Positions 25,838-36,577 of a stretch of 64,000 nucleotides of DNA are shown in pieces. Source of the DNA: Pseudomonadota bacterium (lineage in GTDB: Bacteria > Myxococcota_A > UBA796 > GCA-2862545); contig JAGSGY010000018.1 in NCBI GenBank assembly GCA_023954855.1, positions 20,106 through 84,105 of the forward strand, read 5' to 3'. Under the pieces are notes generated by a model. That model was not told the origin of the DNA, did not search any database, and was given only the letters and a program-made list of their open reading frames with translations. Every line of letters starts with the position of its first letter. The stretch's first letter is position 1. The translations under genes were made by a program, and so were the position numbers.

Positions 25838-26359
25838 CTAGGTGTGCTTGCGGACGTAGCGCTTCAGCCACCACATGTAGGTGCCGAGATTGAACTTCAT
25901 GATGGGACGAATCATGGGGTGAACCCGACCAAATCCGCCGGTCGGGTTGTAGCCCACGGTCCAGGTCAACCGACAGCCATCCGGCGTCTCCTCGACCTTG
26001 TAGTGCTCGCCGAAGCTGGTCCAGATCTCTTGGCTGGTGCCCGTGAAGGTGAACGCCATCTCGCGGCCCTCATCCCATTTCACGAACTCCTCGTAGACCT
26101 CGGTCCCGCCCCAGAACACGACGGTACGCGTGGTGCCGATGCCATACGGCTTCGGGCTCGTCCAGATCACCTTGCCGATGCCCGGCGCCCACTTCGGCCA
26201 GGAGGCAGGGTCCTCGAAGATCGCGAAGAGCTGCGCGGGCGTGCAGGGCAGCTCCTTCTCGTAGCGAAACATCACCGGCTGTTCGGCGATCTGCTCCGCG
26301 GTGAGGGTCTCGCAGTGAAAACCCATGCTCTCGAGCGCGGGTGCAGGTGCGTGGCTCAT
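25838..26359 (-). CDS. SRPBCC (START/Bet v1-like) domain protein
   Basis: A 173-residue helix-grip protein: FRYEKELPCTPAQLFAIFEDPASWPKWAPGIGKVIWTS is the classic start of the SRPBCC/polyketide-cyclase fold, and the C-terminal helix (MIRPIMKFNLGTYMWWLKRYV) closes the ligand cavity. These proteins bind hydrophobic ligands such as lipids, sterols or polyketides. The start overlaps the stop of the acyl-CoA racemase gene by four bases (ATGA), so the two are co-translated under the KstR-like pair. A role in holding a lipid or CoA-linked intermediate is plausible. No catalytic residues can be named. Confidence 0.82.
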   Translation of the reverse strand: MSHAPAPALESMGFHCETLTAEQIAEQPVMFRYEKELPCTPAQLFAIFEDPASWPKWAPGIGKVIWTSPKPYGIGTTRTVVFWGGTEVYEEFVKWDEGREMAFTFTGTSQEIWTSFGEHYKVEETPDGCRLTWTVGYNPTGGFGRVHPMIRPIMKFNLGTYMWWLKRYVRKHT

Positions 26360-27531
26360 GAGGACTCCTCGGGCAAGACCAGAGCGCCAGCGGCGGCGGC
26401 CTGGTCGCGTGTGGCATCCGAGACACCCCACGATGAAGTGACGGCGCGCGCATCTGCGCCCAACGGCGAGGGCGGCGTCGAGGTGAGAGGCCGCGCGTCC
26501 CCGCGGTCCACCGACAGGGTGTGAAAGCCACCGACATCGGCATGCACCGCCGCAAACTCGGGGTCGGCGAGCGCCTCTTCAGGGGTTCGGACGGCGGTGA
26601 GGCAGACGTCTTGACCCTCGAAGTGCGCAAGCCACTCCGCCTGGGTGCGCTGCGAGAACAGCGCCTGTAGAGCCTCGATCGCCTCGACGGCCTGAGTCCC
26701 CGTGGCGTAGCCATGGCGAGCGAGCTCGGGAGCGCCGAGGCCGGCGCAGAGGTTCGCGAAGAAGTGCGGCTCGAGGGCGCCTACCGCGACGTAGCGGTCA
26801 TCTTGGGTGGCGTAGCAGCGGTAACAGGGCGCTCCACCGGTGAGCATGCCCCCGCCGCGCGGCTCTTTCATGCCGCCGACCGCGGTCGGAAAGGCCACGG
26901 CCGCGAAAGCGAGTGAGCCGCGGGTGAGGCTGATGTCGAGGTGCCGCCCGACGCCAGTCGACGATCGTTCGAGCAGCGCCGCGAGCACCGCGATCGTGCC
27001 GGGAAGCGATCCGCCACCCACGTCGGCAATCTGCACACCGGGAACCGCCGGTGGGCCATCCGTCGGACCGAACAGCGACAACAGGCCGGCGTGCGCGAGG
27101 TAGTTGAGGTCATGGCCAGCCGCCGCCGACAGGGAGCCGTGCTGGCCGTAGCCCGTGAGCGAGGCGATGATCAGCCGCGGATTGCGCTCCATCAACGACT
27201 CTGGGGCCAGCCCGAGGCGAGCGAGCACCCCAGGGCGGAGGCTCTCGACGACGATGTCGGCCGCGTCGACCAGCTCGAGAAACAGCGCCGTACCGGTCGG
27301 ATCCTTGAGGTTGAGCGCTACCGACGCCTTGCCCGCGTTGAGTGCTCCAAACGCCGCACCCACGCCATCGACATGCGGCGGCAGGTAGCGCATGCCCTCT
27401 CCGCGCGGTGCTTCGATCTTGACGACCTCAGCGCCAAGGTCCGCCAGCGCGCGCGTGAGCAGCGGGCCCGGCAGGTAGCGGGACAGGTCGAGAACCCTGA
27501 TTCCCTCGAGGGGTCTGAGGGGCTTTGTCAC
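26356..27531 (-). CDS. Alpha-methylacyl-CoA racemase-type (family III CoA transferase) enzyme
   Basis: A 391-residue CaiB/BaiF-fold protein. The racemase-specific residues are visible: His140 in AAGHDLNYL and Asp170 in QIADVGGG. They are 30 residues apart, as are His126 and Asp156 of mycobacterial MCR. This favours epimerisation of 2-methylacyl-CoA (the 25R/25S centre of sterol side chains or pristanoyl-CoA) over CoA transfer. The frame runs further upstream, but the first ATG lies inside the operator pair, so I chose the GTG at 27531 with GGAG five bases before it. It is divergent from the thiolase and probably shares its operators. Confidence 0.85.
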   Translation of the reverse strand: MTKPLRPLEGIRVLDLSRYLPGPLLTRALADLGAEVVKIEAPRGEGMRYLPPHVDGVGAAFGALNAGKASVALNLKDPTGTALFLELVDAADIVVESLRPGVLARLGLAPESLMERNPRLIIASLTGYGQHGSLSAAAGHDLNYLAHAGLLSLFGPTDGPPAVPGVQIADVGGGSLPGTIAVLAALLERSSTGVGRHLDISLTRGSLAFAAVAFPTAVGGMKEPRGGGMLTGGAPCYRCYATQDDRYVAVGALEPHFFANLCAGLGAPELARHGYATGTQAVEAIEALQALFSQRTQAEWLAHFEGQDVCLTAVRTPEEALADPEFAAVHADVGGFHTLSVDRGDARPLTSTPPSPLGADARAVTSSWGVSDATRDQAAAAGALVLPEESS

Positions 27532-27560
27532 TGCATCTCCAGAGTGGTAGCGCGGCAAAG

Positions 27561-27574
27561 TGAAACATGTTCTA
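27561..27574. promoter_or_regulatory. KstR-like operator, left copy of tandem pair
   Basis: TGAAACATGTTCTA fits TnnAACnnGTTnnA and is identical to the copy between the P450 genes. It lies between the divergent racemase and thiolase genes, 29 bases from the racemase GTG. It is paired with a second copy exactly 23 bp away. Confidence 0.72.
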
Positions 27575-27583
27575 CTGCCCAAC

Positions 27584-27597
27584 TGCAACATGTTCTA
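27584..27597. promoter_or_regulatory. KstR-like operator, right copy of tandem pair
   Basis: TGCAACATGTTCTA fits TnnAACnnGTTnnA and starts 23 bp after the left copy. It ends 15 bases before the thiolase ATG, so bound repressor would cover the start region of the rightward transcript. Confidence 0.72.
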
Positions 27598-27612
27598 CCT
27601 CGGGAGGGACCC

Positions 27613-28826
<1,214 letters not shown>

Positions 28827-28827
<1 letters not shown>

Positions 28828-30956
28828 TGATCAACTACGAGCAAGACGACAACGGCCTGGTCACGCTGACCATCGACATGCCCGACCGCAGCGCGAACGT
28901 CTGGAACCAGGCGTCAATGGATGCCTTTTCGGAAGCCCTCGAGCGCGCGGCTGCCGACGAGAGCTGCACGGGCATCATCATCGCGTCGGCAAAGAAGGTG
29001 TTCCTCGCAGGAGCGGACCTCGACGCCCTGAAGGCCATGGCCTTCGGCGACAAGGACCCCGTCGCCCTGAACGCCACCGTGGGCGCCCTCTCGGTACTGC
29101 TCCGCCGCCTCGAGACCTGCGGAAAGACCGTTGTCGCGGCAATCGAAGGCGCTGCGCTAGGCGGTGGATTCGAGCTCGCGCTGGCCTGCCATCACCGCGT
29201 CGTCGCCGACAGCCCCCGCCTTCAGCTCGGACTGCCCGAGTCGCAGCTCGGGCTTCTGCCCGGCGCCGGCGGAACCCAGCGTCTGCCGCGTCTGATCGGC
29301 ATTCAGGCGAGCATGCCCCTTCTTCTCGAGGGCAAGCAGCTCACGCCCGACAAGGCGCTCAAGGCCGGCATCATCGATCAGGTCGTGCCGCGCGGCGAAG
29401 TCGTCGCAGCCGCAAAGGCCTGGGCACTGGCAAACCCCGAGGCCACCCAGCCTTGGGACGACAAGCGCTTCAAGGTTCCCGGCGGCGGTCTGGACGACCC
29501 GAAGACGCTGTCGACCTTCATGGTTGCCACGGCTTTGCTCAACGCAAAGACCCATGGCAACTACCCCGCGGGCAAGGCCATTCTCTCGTGCATGTTCGAG
29601 GGGCTGCGCACAACGCTCGACGCCGGACTGCTCATCGAGAAGCGCTACTTCCTGAAGCTGCTGCTCGACCCCACTGCGGGTGCGATGATCCGCACCATGT
29701 TCCTGTCGCTGCAAGACGCCAACAAGCTGGTTCGCCGGCCCGCCGGCATTGAGCGCCGGGCCCCGAAGAAGCTCGGCGTGCTCGGCTCGGGCCTGATGGG
29801 CTCCGGAATCGCGTTCGTCGCCGCGAAGAAGGGCATGGAGGTCGTCGTACTCGACGTCGACGCCGAGAAGGCCGCCGGTGCCATTGCCTACGCATCGAAG
29901 CGCCTGGACAAGGCGATCAGCCGCGGACGCTCCACCGAAGAGAAGAAGGCCGCCACCCTCGCCCGCATCACCGCCACCGCCGACTACGCGGCACTCGACG
30001 GCTGCGACCTGGTCATCGAAGCGGTCTTTGAGGACCGCGACGTCAAGGCCAAGGTGACGGCTGCAGCCGACGCCGTGCTCGGCGACAGCGCGGTGTTTGG
30101 CTCAAACACCTCGACGCTGCCAATCACCGGGCTCGCGAAGGCTTCGTCGCGTCCCGAGAACTTCATCGGCCTGCACTTCTTCTCGCCCGTCGAGAAGATG
30201 CCGCTGGTCGAGGTGATCCGCGCCGAGAAGACCTCGGACCAGACGCTCGCCTGGGCACTCGACGCCGTCCAGGCGCTCGGCAAGACGCCGATCGTCGTCA
30301 ACGATGCCCGCGGCTTCTACACCTCGCGCGTCTTCGGCACCTACATCACCGAGGGCATGGCCATGCTGCAGGAGGGCATCGCGCCCGCCCTGATCGAGAA
30401 TGCCGGCAAGATGAGCGGCATGCCGATGCCGCCCCTGGGTCTGGCAGACGAGGTCGGCCTGGGCCTGATGTACCAGGTGGGCATCCAGACCAAGAAGGAC
30501 CTCGGCGACGCCGCCCCGGTGAACCCGTCTACGCCGGTCCTCGAGAAGCTGGTCACCGAGTTCGACCGCTCCGGAAAGCGCAGCGGACGAGGGTTCTACG
30601 CCTATGACGATGCCGGACGCCAGCTCTGGGACGGCCTCGCCGAAAGCTTCCCCGCCAAGGCGGACCAGCCCACGGCCGACGACCTCATCGAGCGCTTCTT
30701 GTACACGCAGGCCCTCGAGGCCGCGCGCTGCATGGACCAAGGCGTGGTGCAGGCCAAGGAAGACGCCGACGTGGGCGCGATCCTCGGCTGGGGCTTCGCC
30801 CCCTACACTGGTGGACCGCTCTCGTACATCGACCGCATTGGCGCCAAGGCCTTCGTCGAGCGTGCCGACGCCCTCGCAGAGGCACACGGCAAGCGCTTCG
30901 AGCCCCCTGCCCTGCTTCGCACCATGGCCGCGGACGGCACCGCCTTCTACGGCTAG
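28827..30956 (+). CDS. Multifunctional enoyl-CoA hydratase / 3-hydroxyacyl-CoA dehydrogenase (FadJ/FadB type)
   Basis: A 709-residue beta-oxidation enzyme. The N-terminal crotonase domain (about 1-200) has an oxyanion hole FLAGADL and GGGFELALACH, with a Glu in LPESQLGLLPGAGGTQRLPR. A Rossmann NAD domain starts at about 312 (LGVLGSGLMGSGIA). The dehydrogenase C-terminal domains contain GLHFFSPVEKMPLVEVI and a His-Glu pair, then a second copy (LYTQALEAARCMDQGV). It hydrates trans-2-enoyl-CoA and oxidises the L-3-hydroxyacyl-CoA. It overlaps the thiolase stop (TAATG), and its own stop overlaps the next convergent ORF through CTAG. Confidence 0.93.
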
Positions 30957-31270
30957 CCTTGGGACCGCATGCGCATCCCGAAGGTCGGCGTCACACCTGG
31001 TGAGACGCTGACCTCGTAGCCCTGCTCGCGAAAGCGTCCGGCAAACTCGGAATAGCGCTCGCGTGCCCACTCGGGGGCGATGCGGCGCCACGTCTCCTGC
31101 AGCGGCATGCGAACCGCCGGAGAGCGCTGACCGATGCCGATGGGAAGGGTAAAGCCCCACTCCACGACATCGCGCCACTCGTGGTACGCGCAGAGGCCAC
31201 CCGAAGCACCCTCCACACGCCACAGCACGCCCTTTCGAGCACGCGAATTCGAACGAGGCAATCCAGACAC
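30953..31270 (-). CDS. Small protein of unknown function (105 aa)
   Basis: A 105-residue ORF starting at a GTG with a perfect AGGAGGT ribosome site five bases upstream (31273-31279), which is strong evidence that it is translated. The longer open frame upstream lacks this signal. The protein is basic at the start (SNSRARKG), has a central WRDVVEWGFTLPIGIGQR segment and a basic C-terminal helix (RRIAPEWARERYSEFAGRFREQGYEVSV). I do not recognise a family. No signal peptide or membrane segment is seen. Its stop overlaps the FadJ-type stop through CTAG. Confidence 0.6.
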   Translation of the reverse strand: MSGLPRSNSRARKGVLWRVEGASGGLCAYHEWRDVVEWGFTLPIGIGQRSPAVRMPLQETWRRIAPEWARERYSEFAGRFREQGYEVSVSPGVTPTFGMRMRSQG

Positions 31271-31349
31271 GGGACCTCCTGAGTCAAGAAGGCGGCTGCC
31301 AAGGGACCCACCCGAGACAGCCGCCCTGTAGGTTTCCCTACGCAGCAAA

Positions 31350-31370
31350 TGATCGGTATTGCTACCGTCA
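31350..31370. promoter_or_regulatory. Imperfect inverted repeat in divergent intergenic region
   Basis: TGATCGGTA and TACCGTCA flank a TTGC loop; the pairing is interrupted by a single bulged T. It lies 80 bases upstream of the small-protein start and 170 bases before the esterase, so it may be an operator. No T-run follows on either strand. Confidence 0.3.
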
Positions 31371-31496
31371 AGCAGACAATGGCCCACCACCCTGGAGCCG
31401 GACTGTCACCTGCCCGACAGTTCAGCGAGATTTCTCGGAGGGTCTCGGACGCTGTGTCGAAGAAACACCGGCTCCTCCAAGCTGATCGTGAAAAGA

Positions 31497-31512
31497 TGGA
31501 TCTTCGGATCCA
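31497..31512 (+). other. UUCG-tetraloop hairpin upstream of esterase start
   Basis: TGGATC-TTCG-GATCCA gives a perfect six-base-pair stem closed by the very stable UUCG loop. It ends 27 bases before the GTG of the esterase, so it would probably lie in the mRNA leader and could affect initiation or mRNA stability. There is no T-run, so it is not a classical terminator. Confidence 0.4.
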
Positions 31513-31539
31513 ATCTCGATTTGTTTCCATTCCCGGAGC

Positions 31540-32373
31540 GTGCCCATCTGGCATAGGACCCCAGCCCTCGCGATCTGGCTGATCGCATGCACGCCGCTGC
31601 CCCATGAGACGGCCCGTTGCGTTCAGACCGCGCGCCAGCTCGTGTGTACCCACGAGACCTTGGTGCTCCCGGCCGGAAGTGGCGAGCGCGAGGTGCATTA
31701 TCAAGTGCCTTCAGGGGATCCCCTCTCCAGTGGGTTTCCTGCCGTGTTGCTCTTTCAGGGTGCGCTGTTCTCTGGCGAGGGCATGTGGCAAGGCACCCAA
31801 GGCGCGGCCGTCGGGGCGTACCACCAGACGCGCACCGTCGAACAGCTGCTCGAGCACGGATTCGCAGTGGTCACGCCAGAGGCCGCCGGAGACGGGCTGA
31901 CCGCCTGGAACACGAATGTGCCCCCTCATGCCGGCAACTGGGAGGCTTCCCCAGATGCTGAGCTCCTCGACGGCATCTTCGCGTCGATCGACGCCGGTGA
32001 CTTTGGCCCCGTCGACGCCGATGCGCTCTACGCCGCGGGGATCAGCAGCGGCGGGTACATGACGAGCCGCATGGCCCAGGCCTACCCGGGCCGCTTTGAC
32101 GGGCTGGCCATCCACTCCGCCTCTTGGGCGACCTGCGCGGGCGCGGTCTGCGCCATCCCAGATCCCCTCCCCGAGGACCACCCTCCGACGCTGTTTCTTC
32201 ACGGCGGCCTCGACGGCATTGTGCCCCCGGGCTCCAGCCGCCGCTATGCCCGCCGCCTGGAAGAGATGGGCGTCGACACCGACCGACAAGCGCAGCCTCT
32301 TCGCACGCATCGATGGCTCGACATCGCGCCCGACGCCATCGTGACGTGGTTCGAGTCCTACCCGCCTACTTGA
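31540..32373 (+). CDS. Lipid-anchored esterase, PHA-depolymerase-like
   Basis: A 277-residue alpha/beta hydrolase with signal peptide and lipobox (L-I-A-Cys at about 17). The nucleophile motif GISSGGYMTSRMA (about 165-177) is the form seen in extracellular medium-chain PHA depolymerases and related feruloyl/PHB esterases. The Asp in LHGGLDGIVPPG (about 226) is the likely acid, and the catalytic His near the C-terminus is less certain. It probably hydrolyses polyester or carboxyl esters outside the inner membrane. The start is a GTG, with a GGAG unusually close. The stop overlaps the convergent norR stop by eight bases. Confidence 0.75.
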   Translation: MPIWHRTPALAIWLIACTPLPHETARCVQTARQLVCTHETLVLPAGSGEREVHYQVPSGDPLSSGFPAVLLFQGALFSGEGMWQGTQGAAVGAYHQTRTVEQLLEHGFAVVTPEAAGDGLTAWNTNVPPHAGNWEASPDAELLDGIFASIDAGDFGPVDADALYAAGISSGGYMTSRMAQAYPGRFDGLAIHSASWATCAGAVCAIPDPLPEDHPPTLFLHGGLDGIVPPGSSRRYARRLEEMGVDTDRQAQPLRTHRWLDIAPDAIVTWFESYPPT

Positions 32374-33895
32374 GGCCCAGGCGCTTCGCGGTGCGGTAGA
32401 GGTTGCCGCGATCGAGCCCGAGGTCCCGCGCAGCCGCCGCCCAGTTGCCTCCCCTCGCCTGCACCGCCGCTTGGATGTGGTCGCGCTGAAACGCATCTGT
32501 GGCCATACGAAGGGCAACGGTCGGCGTTCGCCGCACGGCGACCGGATCGGCCTCTGAGCCCTCGACGAGGTCGATGTCGGCGTCTGTGATCGTGTCTCGT
32601 CCCGCCGCACCTGCACGCAGCGCCGCCCGAGACAGCTCGTGCTCGAGCTCACGCACGTTTCCGGGCCAGCTGTACTGCTCCAGACTCTGGACAGCCGGCG
32701 GCGACAACACGAGCTGCGGCAGGCCGAGCCTGATGCGCACGCGGTCGAGGAGGTAGCTCCCGAGCACGGGCATGTCATCGAGGTGATCCCGAAGCGGCGG
32801 CACATGAATCGGAAAGACACTGATGCGGTGGAACAGGTCGGCCCGAAAGCGCCCTTCCTTGACGGCGCGCGTGAGGTTGCGGTTGGTTGCCGCGAGCACC
32901 CGCACGTCGACCTGGCGGTGCTCATCGGAGCCGAGCCGCTGGATCTCCCCAAACTGAAGCGCACGCAGGAGCTTTGCTTGGAGCGACAGAGGAAGCTCAC
33001 CGATCTCGTCGAGGAACAGGGTTCCACCGTTGGCGAGCTCGAACTTTCCGGCGCGGGTACCGATGGCTCCGGTAAACGCCCCGCGTACGTGCCCAAACAG
33101 CTCGCTCTCGGCCAAAGACTCGGGCAGTGCGGCACAGTTGATGTAGATGAGCGGCTCGTCCGACCGACCCGAATGCGCGTGCAGGGTGCGAGCGACCACC
33201 TCTTTGCCGGTGCCCGTCTCGCCGGTGATCAACACGGTCAGGTCCGAAGGGGCAACGAGCTGTATTTCCCGCCGAACCCGCTCGATGGACTCGGAGTTGC
33301 CGACAAGGCCTTGGCCATGCCGCCGAAGCGCCTCGGCCACGAGGTCCTGGGCACTCGCATGCGTGACCCGGTTCGACTGCTCGAGCAGCTCGATCAACTC
33401 GGCCACCTGCATCGAGGCTGCGGTCATCGCCGCGAAGCCCTCGAAAAGCCCCATGTCGACGTCTTCGAACTGATCGGGCTCCAGCGCATCGAGGGTCAGC
33501 GCGCCGATGAGCTTCTGTCCGACGTACAGGCCACAGCCCATGCAGGAGTGCACGTGCAGCAGGTCGGTGTCGAGGGATAGCACCAGGCCGTCATAGGGGT
33601 CCGGCCGACTGTCATCGGCAGCGAAGAGCACCGGCTTTCGCGCGTCGGTGATGGCCTTCAGACGTGGGTGCTCTGTGATGGGAAACGGGCGGCCCACGAC
33701 CGAAGGATCGATGCCACGGACGGCAATCGGTCGAAGCGCTTCACCATCGCAGCGCAGCAGCACCGCGGCGTCGCAGGGGATGGCATCGACAATCGCGGAC
33801 AGCAGCTGCGCATAGCGCGCCTCGGACGACAGACTTGCGGTCAAGTCGAGTGCGGTCCGCACCAGGGCATCGGCGACTGTGAGGCGCTGAGTCAT
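32366..33895 (-). CDS. norR: NorR, nitric-oxide-sensing sigma-54 activator
   Basis: A 509-residue enhancer-binding protein. The N-terminal GAF domain (about 1-170) closely follows E. coli Nor[23 protein letters not shown] and [13 protein letters not shown] hold counterparts of its non-haem iron ligands (Arg78, Asp99, Asp102, Cys118, Asp136 here). The AAA+ domain has Walker A GETGTGKE (225-232), GAFTGA (272-277, sigma-54 contact) and FLDEIGE. A Fis-type HTH lies at the C-terminus. NO binding to the iron releases ATPase activity. It is downstream of norD on the same strand. The nor operon has a matching -24/-12 promoter and GT-N7-AC sites. Confidence 0.92.
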   Translation of the reverse strand: MTQRLTVADALVRTALDLTASLSSEARYAQLLSAIVDAIPCDAAVLLRCDGEALRPIAVRGIDPSVVGRPFPITEHPRLKAITDARKPVLFAADDSRPDPYDGLVLSLDTDLLHVHSCMGCGLYVGQKLIGALTLDALEPDQFEDVDMGLFEGFAAMTAASMQVAELIELLEQSNRVTHASAQDLVAEALRRHGQGLVGNSESIERVRREIQLVAPSDLTVLITGETGTGKEVVARTLHAHSGRSDEPLIYINCAALPESLAESELFGHVRGAFTGAIGTRAGKFELANGGTLFLDEIGELPLSLQAKLLRALQFGEIQRLGSDEHRQVDVRVLAATNRNLTRAVKEGRFRADLFHRISVFPIHVPPLRDHLDDMPVLGSYLLDRVRIRLGLPQLVLSPPAVQSLEQYSWPGNVRELEHELSRAALRAGAAGRDTITDADIDLVEGSEADPVAVRRTPTVALRMATDAFQRDHIQAAVQARGGNWAAAARDLGLDRGNLYRTAKRLGLK

Positions 33896-33956
33896 GGCGC
33901 CACCGATAGCACAGAAGCCGCGCCAATAGGGGCAATACTGGGTAGATGCACGTGGC

Positions 33957-35801
33957 TCATCGCATGGCCATCCTGGCAGTGAGTGTGGTCAAAACGGGCG
34001 GCAGCAAGTCGGCCGAAGGCAGCAGGTCCCACGAGCCTCTTCCGAGCATGACCGGAAGCACGTCTTGCGCTTGGCTATCGATGGCGAGCGCGTGCACGCG
34101 AATGCCTTCGCTGCGGGCATCGAGCACGGCTCTGCGCACATCAGCCACGCCGTAGCGCCCTTCGTACTTGTCGTAGTCGGTGGGCTTGCCGTCCGAGAGC
34201 AAGATCAGCAGCTTGCGCCGCGACACCCGACTGCGAAGGTCCGCGGTCGCATGTCGAATGGCGGGGCCAATACGCGTGTAGCCCTGGGGGTGGAGCAGGC
34301 CGATTCGTCCGCGGGCCACGGCCCAGGGCTCATCCCAGTGCAGCACGTCCCAGGCACGCACCTGGTTTCGGGTCTGCGAGGCAAACGCGATGATCCGAAG
34401 GTCGAGGTCGAACTCCTGCATGACCTCGCCGAGCACGAGCAGCGACTCGCGAGCCACATCGAGCACCCGCCGTCCGTCGACCCAGCCATCCGAGGATAGC
34501 GACAGATCGAGCAACACCGTCGTCGCCATGTCCCAGTCACGGCGATGCAGGCGCCGGTACAGGCGCGCGTCCCCACCGTGCTTGGCCTTGCGGGCGGAGA
34601 GTTCGTCGACCACCGCGTCGATGTCGATTTCCTCGCCCTCGGTCTGCCGAGGACGCGGCCGCAGCGAGTCTTTGAGTACCCGCAGCTTGAGGCGAAGGTC
34701 GTCAATCTCCTTCCGCCACTTCTCGGTCGCCCGGGCCGCCCAGTCATCGCCTCCGCGAGGAACCACGGTCGGGTAGACCATCGTCCAGTCTTCGCGGTAG
34801 GCGGCCTTCTTGTAGTTCCACTCGGGGTAGGGAATGCCGCGCTCGCTGGGCGCAATCGTGCCCACATCGGGAATCTCGAGGTCGAGCACCACGTCGGCCT
34901 TGATCACCGACCGGGCCTGCTCACCGCCGCGAATGAGGTCGCGAAGATCGACTTCATCGAGGGCTTCGAGGTGGTCGTCGAGGTCATCGGACCCATCCAT
35001 GGGCCGCGCACCGCCCGACCACTCATCAAGGGTCTCGACCTTCTCGAAGACGTGGACCGGCAGCTCGACCACGTCTTCTTCGCCGACATCGAGCAGGCGG
35101 ATGTCCTCGACATCGAGCACCTCGGACTCACTGCTGTCTTGGGCCGGTGGCGCATCGCCGCCGTGGCTGCCGTCCGAGGCCTCGAAGCCGACCTCGATGG
35201 CACGTCCCCAGATCGTGACCTCGGTCGTCGCGAGGGCCTTGTCGAAGCAGCTCGCCATCGTGTCGAGATCCCAGGGTCGCTGCCCCTGAAGAGCGGCGTG
35301 AATCGCCCGTTCTTGCACCCTGGCAACGCCCTTCAGACCGTCGAGATCTGGGCGAGCAGCGAGCTCGGCGCGACAGCAACTCTCGTGCATCTCGGCGAGA
35401 TGGGGCAGCGCCTCGGCCGCGGACTCCACGACCTCGATGCAGCGCCGGTAGTGGTCCATCCACGTTCCCTCGCAAGGACCTTGCTCCACGAGCAACGCGC
35501 CGATCACCGTGCGGTAGGTGAACACCTCGGCGTTCACGGCGGGGTTGTCAGAGAGGTCGACCCGAATGGGAAGCAGCAGGTCTGCACCCCGAACGCCGCC
35601 GGTCCCCGCGGACTGCAGCACTCGAACCCGCTCTCCACCGAGGACGCGCCCAAGTACCCGTAAGGAGGCCTGGCGATCAGAAAGCGCGACCGCAGCCTCC
35701 GAGATCACCTCTTCGCTCACCGGGAACGCAATCCGCCACAGCGAACGCGCGGCGCGGTACAGCGCCTGCTCCCAGTCGAGGTCGAGCGAAGAGGCATCCA
35801 T
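33957..35801 (-). CDS. norD: NorD, von Willebrand factor A domain protein for NO reductase maturation
   Basis: A 614-residue soluble protein with a C-terminal VWA domain whose MIDAS motif is DLSLSSD at about residue 430, followed by RRKLLILLSDGKPTDYDKYEGRYG, typical of NorD/CbbO. Long acidic stretches lie in the middle. NorD works with the MoxR ATPase NorQ to assemble or insert the FeB metal in NorB. Its ATG overlaps the norQ stop by one base (TGATG). It is the last gene of norCBQD. The length and motifs match the family well. Confidence 0.88.
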   Translation of the reverse strand: MDASSLDLDWEQALYRAARSLWRIAFPVSEEVISEAAVALSDRQASLRVLGRVLGGERVRVLQSAGTGGVRGADLLLPIRVDLSDNPAVNAEVFTYRTVIGALLVEQGPCEGTWMDHYRRCIEVVESAAEALPHLAEMHESCCRAELAARPDLDGLKGVARVQERAIHAALQGQRPWDLDTMASCFDKALATTEVTIWGRAIEVGFEASDGSHGGDAPPAQDSSESEVLDVEDIRLLDVGEEDVVELPVHVFEKVETLDEWSGGARPMDGSDDLDDHLEALDEVDLRDLIRGGEQARSVIKADVVLDLEIPDVGTIAPSERGIPYPEWNYKKAAYREDWTMVYPTVVPRGGDDWAARATEKWRKEIDDLRLKLRVLKDSLRPRPRQTEGEEIDIDAVVDELSARKAKHGGDARLYRRLHRRDWDMATTVLLDLSLSSDGWVDGRRVLDVARESLLVLGEVMQEFDLDLRIIAFASQTRNQVRAWDVLHWDEPWAVARGRIGLLHPQGYTRIGPAIRHATADLRSRVSRRKLLILLSDGKPTDYDKYEGRYGVADVRRAVLDARSEGIRVHALAIDSQAQDVLPVMLGRGSWDLLPSADLLPPVLTTLTARMAMR

Positions 35802-36577
35802 CAGAGCACCAGCTTCACAGCTTGCATGAGCCCGTCGATGACTTCGGCATCATCGGTGAGCGGCTCGACCATGGCGGCCTGAGCCGCCTCACGGGCGGGG
35901 TAGCCCGACGCAATCAGCTTGCCGGTCTCAACGAGAAGCCGCGTCGACGGCACCTCGGCGAGCCCGAGTCGATCGAGCGTCCGAAGCTTGTGTCCAAGTG
36001 CGACGAGACGCTTGGCCATCGCCGCGGGCACCCCCGACTCGGCCTCGACAATCTCTTGCTCGACCGAGGCGGACGGGTAGTCGAATCGAACCCCCAAGAA
36101 GCGCTGCCGGGTCGATGGCTTGAGCTCCTTGAGACGGTTCTGGTATCCGGGGTTGTAGCTGGCCACGAGCATGAAGCCCTCGGCGGCCGTCAGCGAGGTA
36201 TCGAGACGGTCGACGAAGATCTGATGCCGGTGGTCCGACAGTGGGTGAAGCGCGACAATGACGTCGGGTCGCGCCTCAGCGAGTTCATCCAAGTAGAGAA
36301 TCGCCCCCTGCCGCACCGCTCGCGTCACCGGCCCGTCCTGCCAGACCGTGTCGCCCCCCTGAATCAGGAAGCGGCCCAGCAGGTCGGTCGCCGACGTGTC
36401 CTCGTGGCAGGCCACCGTCACCAGGGGGCGTCCCAGGCGATGGGCCATGTGCTCGACGAAGCGTGACTTCCCACAGCCTGTCGGGCCCCGGAGAAGGAGC
36501 GGCTGCCGCAGGCGAAAGGCATGCTCGAAGAGCGCGACCTCTCGACCTACAGCTCGGTAGTAAGGGGCGTCAGACAT
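35801..36577 (-). CDS. norQ: NorQ, MoxR-type AAA+ ATPase
   Basis: A 258-residue AAA+ protein with Walker A GPTGCGKS (31-38), Walker B ILYLDELAEA (about 94-103), sensor-1-like ASYNPGYQ and an arginine-rich second region. The form is that of NorQ/CbbQ, which remodels NO reductase or Rubisco together with a VWA partner. The ATG directly follows the norB TAG, and its stop overlaps the norD start, so all are coupled. The function is known from the family: activation of cNor by metal insertion. Confidence 0.9.
   Translation of the reverse strand: MSDAPYYRAVGREVALFEHAFRLRQPLLLRGPTGCGKSRFVEHMAHRLGRPLVTVACHEDTSATDLLGRFLIQGGDTVWQDGPVTRAVRQGAILYLDELAEARPDVIVALHPLSDHRHQIFVDRLDTSLTAAEGFMLVASYNPGYQNRLKELKPSTRQRFLGVRFDYPSASVEQEIVEAESGVPAAMAKRLVALGHKLRTLDRLGLAEVPSTRLLVETGKLIASGYPAREAAQAAMVEPLTDDAEVIDGLMQAVKLVL

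Noticed and set aside
34545..35663. 372-codon frame antisense to norD
   Set aside because: No motifs, and norD fits the operon and family.
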